This document shows positions 1 to 6,592 of a stretch of 8,059 bases of DNA, piece by piece. The notes beneath the pieces were generated by a model. That model searched no databases and was not told the DNA's origin. It saw nothing but the letters and a program-made list of their open reading frames with translations. Location of the stretch: assembly GCA_946042285.1 (NCBI GenBank), contig CAMGDK010000063.1, forward strand, positions 1-8,059. The letters are read 5' to 3'. Position 1 is the first letter of the stretch. Every line of letters begins with the position of its first letter. A program made the position numbers and the translations under genes. The stretch comes from an uncultured Clostridia bacterium. Lineage in GTDB: Bacteria > Bacillota > Clostridia > Oscillospirales > Acutalibacteraceae.

Positions 1-376
1 TAATATCTTTAACAGAGTGAAGCTCTCCTTCATTGAAGACGGCAGTTGAAGAAACGCCTGCCCTCTCACCTTCGTTCAATACCAAATAACCTTGTTTTAA
101 TGTATTAATTTTTGAATGAAATGAATTTGAACATGCATTCTCAATAATATATTCAAATTCCCTTTCACTTATGATGATACAGCTGTCATTACAGTAATTT
201 ATCAAATCACCAAAGGAATTAAAGAAGAAGGGCTTTGCTTCAACATAAACAATTAACGGCTTTAGCTTTCTTATTCTTATTTCTGTAATTCTTTCTCTTA
301 CAGCATAAGGTATTGAGCTGAGCAACGAACAAATACTGTTTGGAAACAGATAATAGTATTTTGATAAATTGTCCAT
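1..376 (-). CDS. spoIIIAA: Stage III sporulation protein AA, N-terminal 125 residues (partial)
   Basis: This is the 5' end of a gene running off the left edge; its codons are open from ATG (376-374) to position 2 with no stop. The translation begins MDNLSKYYYLFPNSICSLLS. Key segments are an early VRERITEIRIRK stretch, then ENACSNSFHSKINTLKQGYL and ERAGVSSTAVFNEGELHSVKDI, which follow the N-terminal domain of SpoIIIAA as I recall it from clostridia. SpoIIIAA is the ATPase of the SpoIIIA-SpoIIQ channel, a secretion-like complex linking mother cell and forespore. The Walker A/B region lies beyond the window, so ATPase function cannot be checked here. The usual family motif near RxGxxGTA reads RAGVSSTA, a small variation. 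A GGTGAT sequence (383-388) sits six bases before the ATG. The gene is divergent from the YfhO-like gene, so it should have its own promoter in the 377-493 spacer. The rest of the spoIIIA operon probably follows to the left. Confidence 0.85.
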   Translation of the reverse strand, partial: MDNLSKYYYLFPNSICSLLSSIPYAVRERITEIRIRKLKPLIVYVEAKPFFFNSFGDLINYCNDSCIIISEREFEYIIENACSNSFHSKINTLKQGYLVLNEGERAGVSSTAVFNEGELHSVKDI

Positions 377-393
377 AAAATTATCACCGTTAC

Positions 394-423
394 ATTTTAT
401 GAATTAAATTTTTCAAATATAAC
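394..423 (-). promoter_or_regulatory. Candidate SigE-type promoter for spoIIIAA
   Basis: Read on the minus strand, GTTATATT (416-423) is followed after 14 bases (counted from ATATT) by CATAAAAT (394-401). This resembles the mother-cell SigE pattern (kmATATT, about 14 bases, CATACAnT), the factor known to drive spoIIIA in Bacillus subtilis. The weak points are that the spacer is very AT-rich, so chance matches are likely, and that a start near 387 would leave only about 11 leader bases, cutting into the GGTGAT ribosome site. Confidence 0.35.
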
Positions 424-432
424 AGTTTAATG

Positions 433-461
433 TTGAATTGCGCATATAAATATGTTATATT
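433..461 (+). promoter_or_regulatory. SigA-type promoter for the GtrA-YfhO gene
   Basis: TTGAAT (433-438) and TATATT (456-461) are separated by exactly 17 bases, giving a good vegetative promoter. Transcription would start near 468, leaving a leader of about 26 bases before the ATG at 494. The -35 lies about 10 bases from the -35 of the candidate SigE promoter on the other strand, so the two could interfere. Confidence 0.65.
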
Positions 462-483
462 AAAAATATATTTTTTTTAGTAT

Positions 484-487
484 GGAG
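484..487 (+). promoter_or_regulatory. Ribosome binding site that decides the YfhO-gene start
   Basis: GGAG at 484-487 lies six bases before the ATG at 494. The upstream in-frame ATG at 482 overlaps this site and is itself preceded only by a T-rich run with no Shine-Dalgarno match. The start at 494 is therefore preferred. Confidence 0.65.
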
Positions 488-493
488 ATAGTA

Positions 494-3400
494 ATGAAAA
501 CGAATAATTTTGAAATTAAAACAACAAGAATGTTGAATGGTGAAACAGTTGCCTATTTAGTGTCTTTTTCACTTTCCTTTTTTATGCTTGTTTCGATAAA
601 GCAGATTTTTAAGGTTTTTGTTCAACTTGATGCATCAGTAAGCTGTCTTATAGCATTTATTGCTGCAAGCGTACTGTCTTATCTTCTTGAAAGAAGATTT
701 GTTTTTAGGAAAAAGGTGCTTTCCTCAAACATAAAGCAAGTGATTATGCTTGTAATCAGAGCCGCAGTAAATTTCGGCTTTTATAAATTATGCATGTTCG
801 GTTTTACGGATTTACTGAATATGCCTATCACGTTTTCTTGGATGCTCGCTATTTTGATGTCGTTCATGTTTAACTATTTCTTTGACAGAACATTGCTTTT
901 TGATTGCGATTATCGACCTGAGACTGTTAAAAAATCAAGGTTATACAAGGCTTTTTACAGTAATAAATATGTTGTTCTTTCATTTGTGTTCGCCTTTGTT
1001 GCCATATCAATTATATATTTGATATTCTCTGTTTTTCCGTTTGGCGATAATACAGTAATGAGAATGGATCTTTACCATCAATACGGTCCGCTTTTTGCCG
1101 AATTGTACGACAGAGTCGTTAACCACCAAAGCTTTCTTTATTCATGGACATCCGGTGGCGGAACAAGCTTTCTCGGTAACTACTTTAATTATTTGTCAAG
1201 TCCGTTGACCATATTGATTTTCTTGTTTGATAAAGAAGATATTTCATTTGCTATTTCGTTTATTGTCGCTGTAAAATGCATTCTCAGTGCAACAACATTC
1301 GCTTATTATTTAAAAAAATCAATCGGAAAAAATGATGTATATATTTCAGCGTTTGGTGTTTTGTATGCCTTTTGTGCATATTTCCTTGCATACTACTGGA
1401 ATGTTATGTGGCTTGATGCCATGTTTGTACTTCCTCTTCTTGCGCTTGGAATTGAAAACATTGTAAAAAACGGTAATGCAAAGCTTTACATTGCTTCTTT
1501 AACCTATATCATATTGGCAAACTATTATATGGGTTACATGATGTGTATTTTTGCAGTAATATACTTCTTGGTATTCCTTTGTATAGCTCCTGCTAAATAT
1601 AAAAAAACTATCAATCCTCAGCTTCAATTCAAAAATAAGTATTCTGTTAAAGCCTTAATGAATAACGGAGCATTTAATAGTGTATTTAAATTCGGAGTTT
1701 CAAGTATTATATGCGGCTTATTATGTGCCGTTTCTTTGATACCTGTATATTTTATTCTCAAAGGATGCTCTGCAACATCAGGTAGCTTCCCTACCTCGTT
1801 TACCTCGTATTTCCCGTTATTTGATTTCATAACATCGCATTTTGCGGGAATGCAGGAGACGATAAGAAGCAGTGGTGACGATGTATTACCAAATGTATAT
1901 TGCGGTGTGTTGTCAATATTACTGCTACCGTTATTTGTCATAAATAAGAAGATAAGCATTAAGGAAAAAGCAGGCTACATTCTTTTGTTGATTTTAATGG
2001 TATTCTTCTTTGACAATAACTGTGCTAATTACATTTGGCACGGCTTACACTTCCCTAACGATTTGCCTTACAGATTTTCATTCATGTACTCCTTTATTCT
2101 TCTTATCATTGGATATAAGACATTAGTGAAATTCAACGGAATTGATGTTAAGGACATTGGTTATGTAGGCTTGGCGTGGGTATTTATTGTCTTAGTTGCC
2201 CAAAAGCTTACTAACACAAAAATGACAGAATATACTGTATATGTTACACTTGCATTCGTAATTATTTGGACTGCTTTTCTTACACTTTCAAAAAAGAACT
2301 TGCTTCGTAAGTCGTTGAAAAGCACAATGATAATTGTATTTATTCTTTGCGAAATCATTGCATCTGACTCGTTTGTGCTTAAAATAACTCAATCGAATGA
2401 GGATTACAAAAGTAAATATGACACATACACAGAAGCAATAGACTATATAAAGGACAGCGACGAAGGATTTTATAAGACAGAGCTATGCTACCTTGATACA
2501 AGAATGGATCCTTGCTATTACGGATACGAAGGAATGTCTATTTTCTCATCAATGGCTTATGAATCGTATTCAGGAGTCCAGAAGAATTTAGGTATGTTCG
2601 GTAATTTGATTAACAGCTACACATATAACACTCAAACGCCTGTTTACAACATGATGTTCAATCTAAAATATTTAATCCAAACAAGCGTTAGCCTACCTCC
2701 GTCTGACAATCTGTATCAAAAGCTATATACTACATCTGACGGTGAGAGTAATGTGTACCAAAATAAGTTTTATCTTCCTATTGCCTATTGCGTAAATCAG
2801 GAGATTGATGATTGGGTAACGGAAAATGATAATCCTTTCGAAATTCAAAGTGATTTTGTAAAGCTTTCAACAGGAATTGACAAGGATGTCTTTGTTGCTC
2901 CCGAATTTAATTCTACAGATTTTGATGAGGTTTCCGGTGATGATGTTAGCGAAAACGGAAGCTATTGGGTTTCAAAGAATTCAACTGACTCGACATACGG
3001 AAATTGTGATATAACCTTAACTGCGAAGACTTCCGGTAATTTCTTTATTTATGTTTCATCAAATGATATTAAAAACATTGAAGTAAATTCAGACAAGGTT
3101 GCCTCTCATGTACAAAGCATTGAAGAACCGTATATTCTTGATGTCGGCTATCATGATGCCGGTGATGAAATTGTTGTTTCAATAGATGCCGGTTCAATGG
3201 AGGATGTTTCGGAAAGCTATTATAATTTCTATGCTTATAGCCTCGACGAAGCCGTATTTAATGAAGCCTACCAAAAACTAAATACCTGTTCGATGGATGT
3301 TGCTTCACATAGTGATACAACAATTGAAGGTACAATTAATTGTAAGGAAGATAGTTATATTTACTCCTCTATCCCCTATGATGATGGTTGGAAAATTTAT

Positions 3401-3622
3401 ATAGACGGTGAAGAGGCTGAAACATTTGAGGTTGGCACTGCGATGCTTGCAACAACCATTAAACCGGGTGAGCATGAAATTGTCTTTAAATATTCTCCTA
3501 AGGGTATAATTATAGGTAGCTTAATTTCTGCAGTTACTATGTTTGGATTAGGTGCTTATACCGTTTTAAGCAAAAAAGTAAACAAATCAACAAGAAGAAA
3601 AAATGAAGAAATTGTTGATTAG
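494..3622 (+). CDS. GtrA-like/YfhO-like fusion membrane protein, probable lipid-linked sugar transferase
   Basis: This encodes a 1042-residue polytopic membrane protein. Residues about 18-136 form four hydrophobic segments (roughly 18-43, 47-65, 81-102, 114-130) in a GtrA-like layout, with the second and fourth helices ending in related motifs (ERRFVF at 66-71, FNYFFDRTLLF at 126-136). From about residue 155 the protein is YfhO-like: a helix, then the loop motif DLYHQYGP (192-199) and SWTSGGGTSFLGNYF (217-231). Many hydrophobic helices follow to about residue 650, then a long soluble domain, the typical YfhO end with IPYDDGW (YDDGW at 962-966) and DGEEAETF, and a final membrane helix near 1004-1026. 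YfhO proteins are GT-C-type transferases that decorate lipoteichoic acid in Bacillus, working with a GtrA-family flippase (YngA) and the sugar-lipid synthase CsbB. Joining both here is seen directly; the same chemistry is inference, and the acceptor is unknown. YfhO alone is usually about 850-900 residues, so the extra length matches the N-terminal domain. It has its own promoter, and no terminator is visible before the next gene. Confidence 0.8.
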   Translation: MKTNNFEIKTTRMLNGETVAYLVSFSLSFFMLVSIKQIFKVFVQLDASVSCLIAFIAASVLSYLLERRFVFRKKVLSSNIKQVIMLVIRAAVNFGFYKLCMFGFTDLLNMPITFSWMLAILMSFMFNYFFDRTLLFDCDYRPETVKKSRLYKAFYSNKYVVLSFVFAFVAISIIYLIFSVFPFGDNTVMRMDLYHQYGPLFAELYDRVVNHQSFLYSWTSGGGTSFLGNYFNYLSSPLTILIFLFDKEDISFAISFIVAVKCILSATTFAYYLKKSIGKNDVYISAFGVLYAFCAYFLAYYWNVMWLDAMFVLPLLALGIENIVKNGNAKLYIASLTYIILANYYMGYMMCIFAVIYFLVFLCIAPAKYKKTINPQLQFKNKYSVKALMNNGAFNSVFKFGVSSIICGLLCAVSLIPVYFILKGCSATSGSFPTSFTSYFPLFDFITSHFAGMQETIRSSGDDVLPNVYCGVLSILLLPLFVINKKISIKEKAGYILLLILMVFFFDNNCANYIWHGLHFPNDLPYRFSFMYSFILLIIGYKTLVKFNGIDVKDIGYVGLAWVFIVLVAQKLTNTKMTEYTVYVTLAFVIIWTAFLTLSKKNLLRKSLKSTMIIVFILCEIIASDSFVLKITQSNEDYKSKYDTYTEAIDYIKDSDEGFYKTELCYLDTRMDPCYYGYEGMSIFSSMAYESYSGVQKNLGMFGNLINSYTYNTQTPVYNMMFNLKYLIQTSVSLPPSDNLYQKLYTTSDGESNVYQNKFYLPIAYCVNQEIDDWVTENDNPFEIQSDFVKLSTGIDKDVFVAPEFNSTDFDEVSGDDVSENGSYWVSKNSTDSTYGNCDITLTAKTSGNFFIYVSSNDIKNIEVNSDKVASHVQSIEEPYILDVGYHDAGDEIVVSIDAGSMEDVSESYYNFYAYSLDEAVFNEAYQKLNTCSMDVASHSDTTIEGTINCKEDSYIYSSIPYDDGWKIYIDGEEAETFEVGTAMLATTIKPGEHEIVFKYSPKGIIIGSLISAVTMFGLGAYTVLSKKVNKSTRRKNEEIVD

Positions 3623-3639
3623 TAAAAAATAATCCTATT

Positions 3640-3665
3640 GGTTAAATTTACTGTTTACTTTAACC
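3640..3665. repeat. Inverted repeat around the prs -35 element
   Basis: GGTTAAA (3640-3646) is matched by TTTAACC (3659-3665) across a 12-base gap. The -35 hexamer (3654-3659) lies in the gap and touches the right arm. There is no T-run after the right arm, so it is not an intrinsic terminator. It could be an operator, but in such AT-rich DNA it could also be chance. Confidence 0.35.
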
Positions 3666-3682
3666 TGTCGATGATGTAAAAT
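3654..3682 (+). promoter_or_regulatory. SigA-type promoter for the PRPP synthetase gene
   Basis: TTTACT (3654-3659) and TAAAAT (3677-3682) are separated by 17 bases. The predicted start near 3689 gives a leader of about 28 bases that contains the strong AGGAG ribosome site (3701-3705) 11 bases before the ATG. Read-through from the upstream gene is also possible, because no terminator separates them. Confidence 0.55.
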
Positions 3683-3716
3683 AGTCGTGATAAATCAAAG
3701 AGGAGACATATAAAGT

Positions 3717-4892
3717 ATGGCAAGACAAACAACAAACATTAACTCTATTCCTATCGGTCCACTCGGTATTATCGGTATGCCCGGTTGCGAGGAGCTTACA
3801 GACAAAATTGACAAGTACCTTGTTAAATGGAGAAAGACTCAAGCGCAGGAGCATGCGGAAAGCATTGCATTTTTTGGCTATCAAAGAGATACCTACAAGA
3901 TCGATGTCTCAATTCCTCGTTTCGGAAGCGGTGAAGGCAAGGGCGTAATAAATGAAACCGTTCGCGGTTATGATATTTATATTATTGCCGATGTATTTAA
4001 TTACAGCTGCACATATAAAATGTATGGCATGACAGTGCCGAAATCTCCCGATGATCACTTTGCTGATTTAAAGAGAGTAATTGCCGCACTCTCTTCGAAG
4101 CCGAAAAGAGTTTCTGTAATTATGCCTATGCTTTATGAGGGCAGACAGCACAAGAGAAGTGCTCGTGAATCTCTTGACTGTGCTATGGCTTTAAGGGAAT
4201 TGGTTGATTTGGGTGTCGATAATATTATTACATTTGATGCGCACGATCAAAGAGTACAGAATGCTATTCCCGATCAGTCGTTCGAAAATGTAATGCCAAC
4301 ATATCAAATGATTAAAGCACTTGTTAATAACGTCGATGACTTAAAGGTTGATAAAGATCATTTAATGGTTATTTCACCTGATGAGGGTGCTCTTCACAGA
4401 TGTATTTATTTTGCTACGCAGCTTGGCATCAACCTCGGTATGTTCTATAAAAGAAGAGATTACACAAAGGTTATTAACGGCAGAAATCCAATCGTTGAGC
4501 ATCAGTATTTAGGCGATTCTGTTGAAGGAAAGGATATTATCATCGTTGATGACATGATTTCTTCCGGTGAGTCAATGCTTGAGGTTGCAATGAAGCTTAA
4601 GAATCTCGGTTGTAACAGAATTTTCGTTTGCACCACATTCGGTCTTTTCTGTAACGGTCTTGAAACATTTGATAAGGCTTATGAAGACGGTGTGTTTTAC
4701 AGAGTGTTCACTACTAACGGTGTATATCAAACACCTGAGCTTCTTAACAGAGAATGGTATGTAAGCGTTGAATTGTCAAAATATACTGCATACTTTATTG
4801 ATACTCTTAATCACGATATGTCTGTATCAACACTTCTTGATTCTTCGGCTAAAATCAACAAAATCTTAACTGAAAAAGGTTTGAAAGGATAA
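3717..4892 (+). CDS. prs: Ribose-phosphate pyrophosphokinase, divergent long form
   Basis: The likely reaction is ribose 5-phosphate plus ATP to PRPP plus AMP, feeding purine, pyrimidine, histidine, tryptophan and NAD synthesis in the cytoplasm. The protein has 391 residues, whereas common bacterial Prs has about 315. Two Prs-type phosphoribosyl domains can be followed: FGSGEGKGVINETVRGYDIYII (69-90) matches the usual FSDGE...RG.D.YII block, RQHKR (143-147) replaces the usual RQDRK, DAH (174-176) matches the conserved DLH, ISPDEGALHR matches VSPDxGGxxR, KRR (245-247) is kept, and the PRPP-binding loop is DIIIVDDMISSGES (273-286). Additions include an N-terminal extension of about 50 residues before this core and an insertion near 95-114. 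The active-site pieces are present, so an enzyme is likely, but exact activity and regulation are inferred. Such organisms may also carry a canonical prs elsewhere. The stop codon is six bases before the next gene, whose ribosome site lies in the last codons here. Confidence 0.8.
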   Translation: MARQTTNINSIPIGPLGIIGMPGCEELTDKIDKYLVKWRKTQAQEHAESIAFFGYQRDTYKIDVSIPRFGSGEGKGVINETVRGYDIYIIADVFNYSCTYKMYGMTVPKSPDDHFADLKRVIAALSSKPKRVSVIMPMLYEGRQHKRSARESLDCAMALRELVDLGVDNIITFDAHDQRVQNAIPDQSFENVMPTYQMIKALVNNVDDLKVDKDHLMVISPDEGALHRCIYFATQLGINLGMFYKRRDYTKVINGRNPIVEHQYLGDSVEGKDIIIVDDMISSGESMLEVAMKLKNLGCNRIFVCTTFGLFCNGLETFDKAYEDGVFYRVFTTNGVYQTPELLNREWYVSVELSKYTAYFIDTLNHDMSVSTLLDSSAKINKILTEKGLKG

Positions 4893-4897
4893 AAATT

Positions 4898-5395
4898 ATG
4901 GCTATTAAAAAATTGTCTAAGGGACAGCTTGCCGGTGTTATCATCGCAGCAATATTAGTTGTCGTTATCGCCGCAGGCGGAGTTTTCTGCATAGCAACAA
5001 AGCAAAATCCTGTTGATGCAATTTCTTCTGTTTTTTCTTCTAACGAAGACAAGCTTATCGGCAAGTGGCAGAGTCAATCATCTCCGGGACTTTCGGCTTA
5101 TGTTTTCTACGATGACGGAACATACGATTCATATCTTTCAACTGTTAATTTTTCTGGAAATTATGTAGTTAAAGGATCGAAGCTGACTCTTATCAATCCC
5201 GAAACAAATAAGGAAGTACATTATAAATATAAGGTATCGGGTAAGGTTCTTACTCTTACTCTGCTTAATCAGGACGGTACCTCTGACGAGGACGACATAA
5301 GCAAATATGATTCTGTTGATGAGCTTGATCAAAAAACATTGTCCGATTTAATCGGTGAGCTTGCAGAAGACAAAAATTCGGAAAATAAAGAATAA
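4898..5395 (+). CDS. Membrane-anchored small protein with an extracytoplasmic beta-rich domain
   Basis: I do not recognise a named gene. The 165-residue product has a short basic N-terminus (MAIKKLSKGQ), a single hydrophobic helix at about 11-33, then a linker and a beta-rich domain from LIGKW (53-57) to about residue 122. The pattern LxGKW, FYDDGTY, GNYVVKGSKLTL and YKVSGKVLTLTL resembles the small lipocalin-like or DUF5640-type domains common on clostridial surface proteins. The tail from about 126 is acidic and charged, with no cell-wall anchor. The helix has no lipobox at its end that would convincingly mark a lipoprotein (the Cys in GVFCIATKQ is not in a standard LxxC setting), so a signal anchor with the domain outside is the best reading. 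The ribosome site AAAGGA (4884-4889) lies within the end of the PRPP synthetase gene and the gap is five bases, so the two are co-transcribed and probably coupled. A functional link to PRPP synthesis is not evident. Confidence 0.7.
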   Translation: MAIKKLSKGQLAGVIIAAILVVVIAAGGVFCIATKQNPVDAISSVFSSNEDKLIGKWQSQSSPGLSAYVFYDDGTYDSYLSTVNFSGNYVVKGSKLTLINPETNKEVHYKYKVSGKVLTLTLLNQDGTSDEDDISKYDSVDELDQKTLSDLIGELAEDKNSENKE

Positions 5396-5397
5396 AC

Positions 5398-5434
5398 AAA
5401 AAAGGGACAATCAATTATTGATTGTCCCTTTTTT
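5398..5434. terminator. Strong, symmetrical intrinsic terminator
   Basis: A 17-bp perfect stem (5398-5414 with 5418-5434) has the loop TTA. The core GGGACAATCAA pairs with TTGATTGTCCC and is flanked by six A and six T residues, so either strand yields a hairpin plus a U-run. It starts three bases after the stop of the membrane-anchored protein and ends the prs unit, insulating spoIIID from read-through. Confidence 0.92.
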
Positions 5435-5465
5435 GTATAATTTATATTAATCCTTCATATACATT
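5435..5465 (+). promoter_or_regulatory. Possible SigE-like promoter for spoIIID
   Basis: TATACATT (5458-5465) matches the SigE -10 pattern cATACAnT except at the first base. A GTATAAT element (5435-5441) could be a weak -35, but the spacing of 16 is longer than the usual 14. Start of transcription would be near 5472, which would exclude an ATG start at 5473 and fit the TTG start at 5485. A perfect TATAAT (5436-5441) is also present but lacks a convincing SigA -35. Confidence 0.25.
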
Positions 5466-5474
5466 ACCAAGGAT

Positions 5475-5479
5475 GGTGA
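5475..5479 (+). promoter_or_regulatory. Ribosome binding site supporting a TTG start of spoIIID
   Basis: GGTGA (5475-5479) lies five bases before TTG at 5485. The alternative ATG at 5473 overlaps it and has only AAGG directly abutting, which is too close to work as a ribosome site. Confidence 0.5.
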
Positions 5480-5484
5480 AAGCA

Positions 5485-5742
5485 TTGATTGGTAATGTAG
5501 AAAGAAGAAGTGTTGAGCTCGCCCACTACATAATTGAAACAAAATCCACTGTAAGAGCCACTGCAGCTGTGTTTGGAATAAGTAAGTCAACAGTTCACAA
5601 TGATGTGACAAAACGGCTTGAAATCGCAAACCCGATGCTGTATAAGCAGGTAAAGGCAGTTCTTGAAGAAAACAAAGCCGAGAGGCATATTCGCGGTGGA
5701 TTGGCTACAAAAGAAAAATATAATAAGCTTAAAAAATGTTGA
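5485..5742 (+). CDS. spoIIID: Sporulation transcriptional regulator SpoIIID
   Basis: SpoIIID is the small DNA-binding protein that activates and represses genes of the SigE regulon in the mother cell. From the TTG start the product is 85 residues. It contains ERRSVELAHYIIETKSTVRA, then AAVFGISKSTVHNDVTKRL as helix-turn-helix (about 22-44, recognition helix near 33-42), and the basic C-terminal helix ERHIRGGLATKEKY (66-79). These are the hallmark segments of the family (known members: about 80-93 residues). Starting at TTG 5485 gives MIGNVERRSVELAHYI, which aligns without gaps to the N-terminus recalled for B. subtilis SpoIIID (MKDYIEERTIKIGKYI). An ATG at 5473 would add four residues (MVKA) and has no spaced ribosome site. 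In-frame codons further upstream run into the terminator and are not coding. The gene stands alone between a terminator and proC, away from its usual mreB/spoIIQ neighbours in Bacillus. Its stop codon overlaps the proC -35 box. Confidence 0.93.
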   Translation: MIGNVERRSVELAHYIIETKSTVRATAAVFGISKSTVHNDVTKRLEIANPMLYKQVKAVLEENKAERHIRGGLATKEKYNKLKKC

Positions 5743-5767
5743 TTTATATTTACTTTAATGCTATTAT
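5739..5767 (+). promoter_or_regulatory. SigA-type promoter for proC
   Basis: TTGATT (5739-5744, overlapping the spoIIID stop) and TATTAT (5762-5767) are 17 bases apart. Transcription would start near 5774. A second reading, TTTACT (5749-5754), 18 bases, CATAAT (5773-5778), is also possible and would start near 5785. Confidence 0.6.
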
Positions 5768-5779
5768 GTTAACATAATA
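5762..5779. promoter_or_regulatory. 18-bp perfect palindrome over the proC promoter, probable operator
   Basis: TATTATGTTAACATAATA reads identically on both strands. It covers the -10 hexamer and the predicted start point of the proC promoter. Because transcription would begin inside it, the full hairpin would not be in the RNA, which favours a binding site for a dimeric repressor over an RNA structure. The regulator cannot be named from the sequence. Confidence 0.6.
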
Positions 5780-5796
5780 CGTTAAGGAGAATTATT

Positions 5797-6591
5797 ATGA
5801 ACATAGGTTTTATCGGTTGCGGAAATATGGCTTCTGCAATAATCAAAGGCATAAAGTCAAATAATGACCTCAATCAAAACATTTATGTGTATGATATTTA
5901 CCCACCTGCTATTGAGAGGTGTGTTAATAATTTCGGTTGTATCAGCTGTAATGATGAAAACAATGTTGTTTTAAGCTCGGATATTGTATTTCTTGCTGTT
6001 AAGCCAAATATTTTGTCAAGTGTGATAGAAAAGATTTCTGCAGATGTAATGGAAAAACAACCGTTGATAATATCTATCGCTGCAGGTAAAAGCATTGATT
6101 TTATTGCAGATTGCTTTAACTGCGATTGTCCGATTGTAAGAGTAATGCCAAATATCAATGCTCAGGTCGGTGAAGCTATTTCTGCATATTGCCATAATTC
6201 CTTTGTAAATGAAAACGATTTATTAACTGTGGAAGCGTTATTAAGCTGTACCGGCAAGGTCTTATATCTTGATGAAGACTTCTTCCCTCTTTTCGGCGTA
6301 ATCGGAGGTTGTAGTCCTGCGTTTGTTTATATGTTCATTGATTCGTTAGCAAGAGCTGCAGTTAAAAACGGAATGAAGAAAGCAGATGCATTAAAAATAT
6401 CTGCACAGGCAGTATATGGCAGTGCAAAAATGATTCTTGAAAGCGACAAGCATCCTTGGGAATTGGTGGATAATGTTTGCTCACCCGGCGGTACTACTAT
6501 TGAGGGTGTTACTTCGCTTCAGGCTGACGGCTTTGAATCTGCAATTCAAAACGCTGTTGACAGAGCATTAAATAAAGATAAAAGACTATAA
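5797..6591 (+). CDS. proC: Pyrroline-5-carboxylate reductase
   Basis: This enzyme catalyses the last step of proline synthesis, reducing 1-pyrroline-5-carboxylate with NAD(P)H in the cytoplasm. The 264-residue product has the usual family length. The N-terminal Rossmann motif GFIGCGNMA is at 4-12, AVKP at 67-70, VRVMPN at 114-119, and the C-terminal dimer/active-site signature SPGGTTIEG at 229-237, followed by GFESAIQNAVDRA. The stretch GCSPAFVYMFIDSLARAAVKNGM (171-193) corresponds to the dimerisation region usually reading GSGPAYVFLF, with small substitutions. AAGGAG (5784-5789) lies seven bases before the ATG, an excellent ribosome site. proB and proA are not in the window, so proC is a stand-alone gene with its own promoter and palindrome. 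It converges on metK, with a hairpin two bases past its stop. Confidence 0.95.
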   Translation: MNIGFIGCGNMASAIIKGIKSNNDLNQNIYVYDIYPPAIERCVNNFGCISCNDENNVVLSSDIVFLAVKPNILSSVIEKISADVMEKQPLIISIAAGKSIDFIADCFNCDCPIVRVMPNINAQVGEAISAYCHNSFVNENDLLTVEALLSCTGKVLYLDEDFFPLFGVIGGCSPAFVYMFIDSLARAAVKNGMKKADALKISAQAVYGSAKMILESDKHPWELVDNVCSPGGTTIEGVTSLQADGFESAIQNAVDRALNKDKRL

Positions 6592-6592
6592 A

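Noticed and set aside
482..484. ATG at 482 as the start of the GtrA-YfhO gene
   Set aside because: It overlaps the GGAG that serves the ATG at 494 and has no ribosome site of its own in the T-rich stretch upstream.
1624..1959. Minus-strand open frames inside the YfhO gene (also 2161-2358)
   Set aside because: They are antisense to a clearly coding frame, have no ribosome sites and encode no recognisable protein.
3640..3665. Inverted repeat after the YfhO gene as an intrinsic terminator
   Set aside because: The right arm is followed by TGTCGATG, not a T-run, and the repeat overlaps the -35 box of the next gene.
5422..5472. In-frame N-terminal extension of spoIIID
   Set aside because: It begins inside the right arm of the terminator, and its residues have no counterpart in SpoIIID proteins.
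5898..6158. Minus-strand open frame inside proC
   Set aside because: It is a shadow of the conserved proC frame with no family resemblance.
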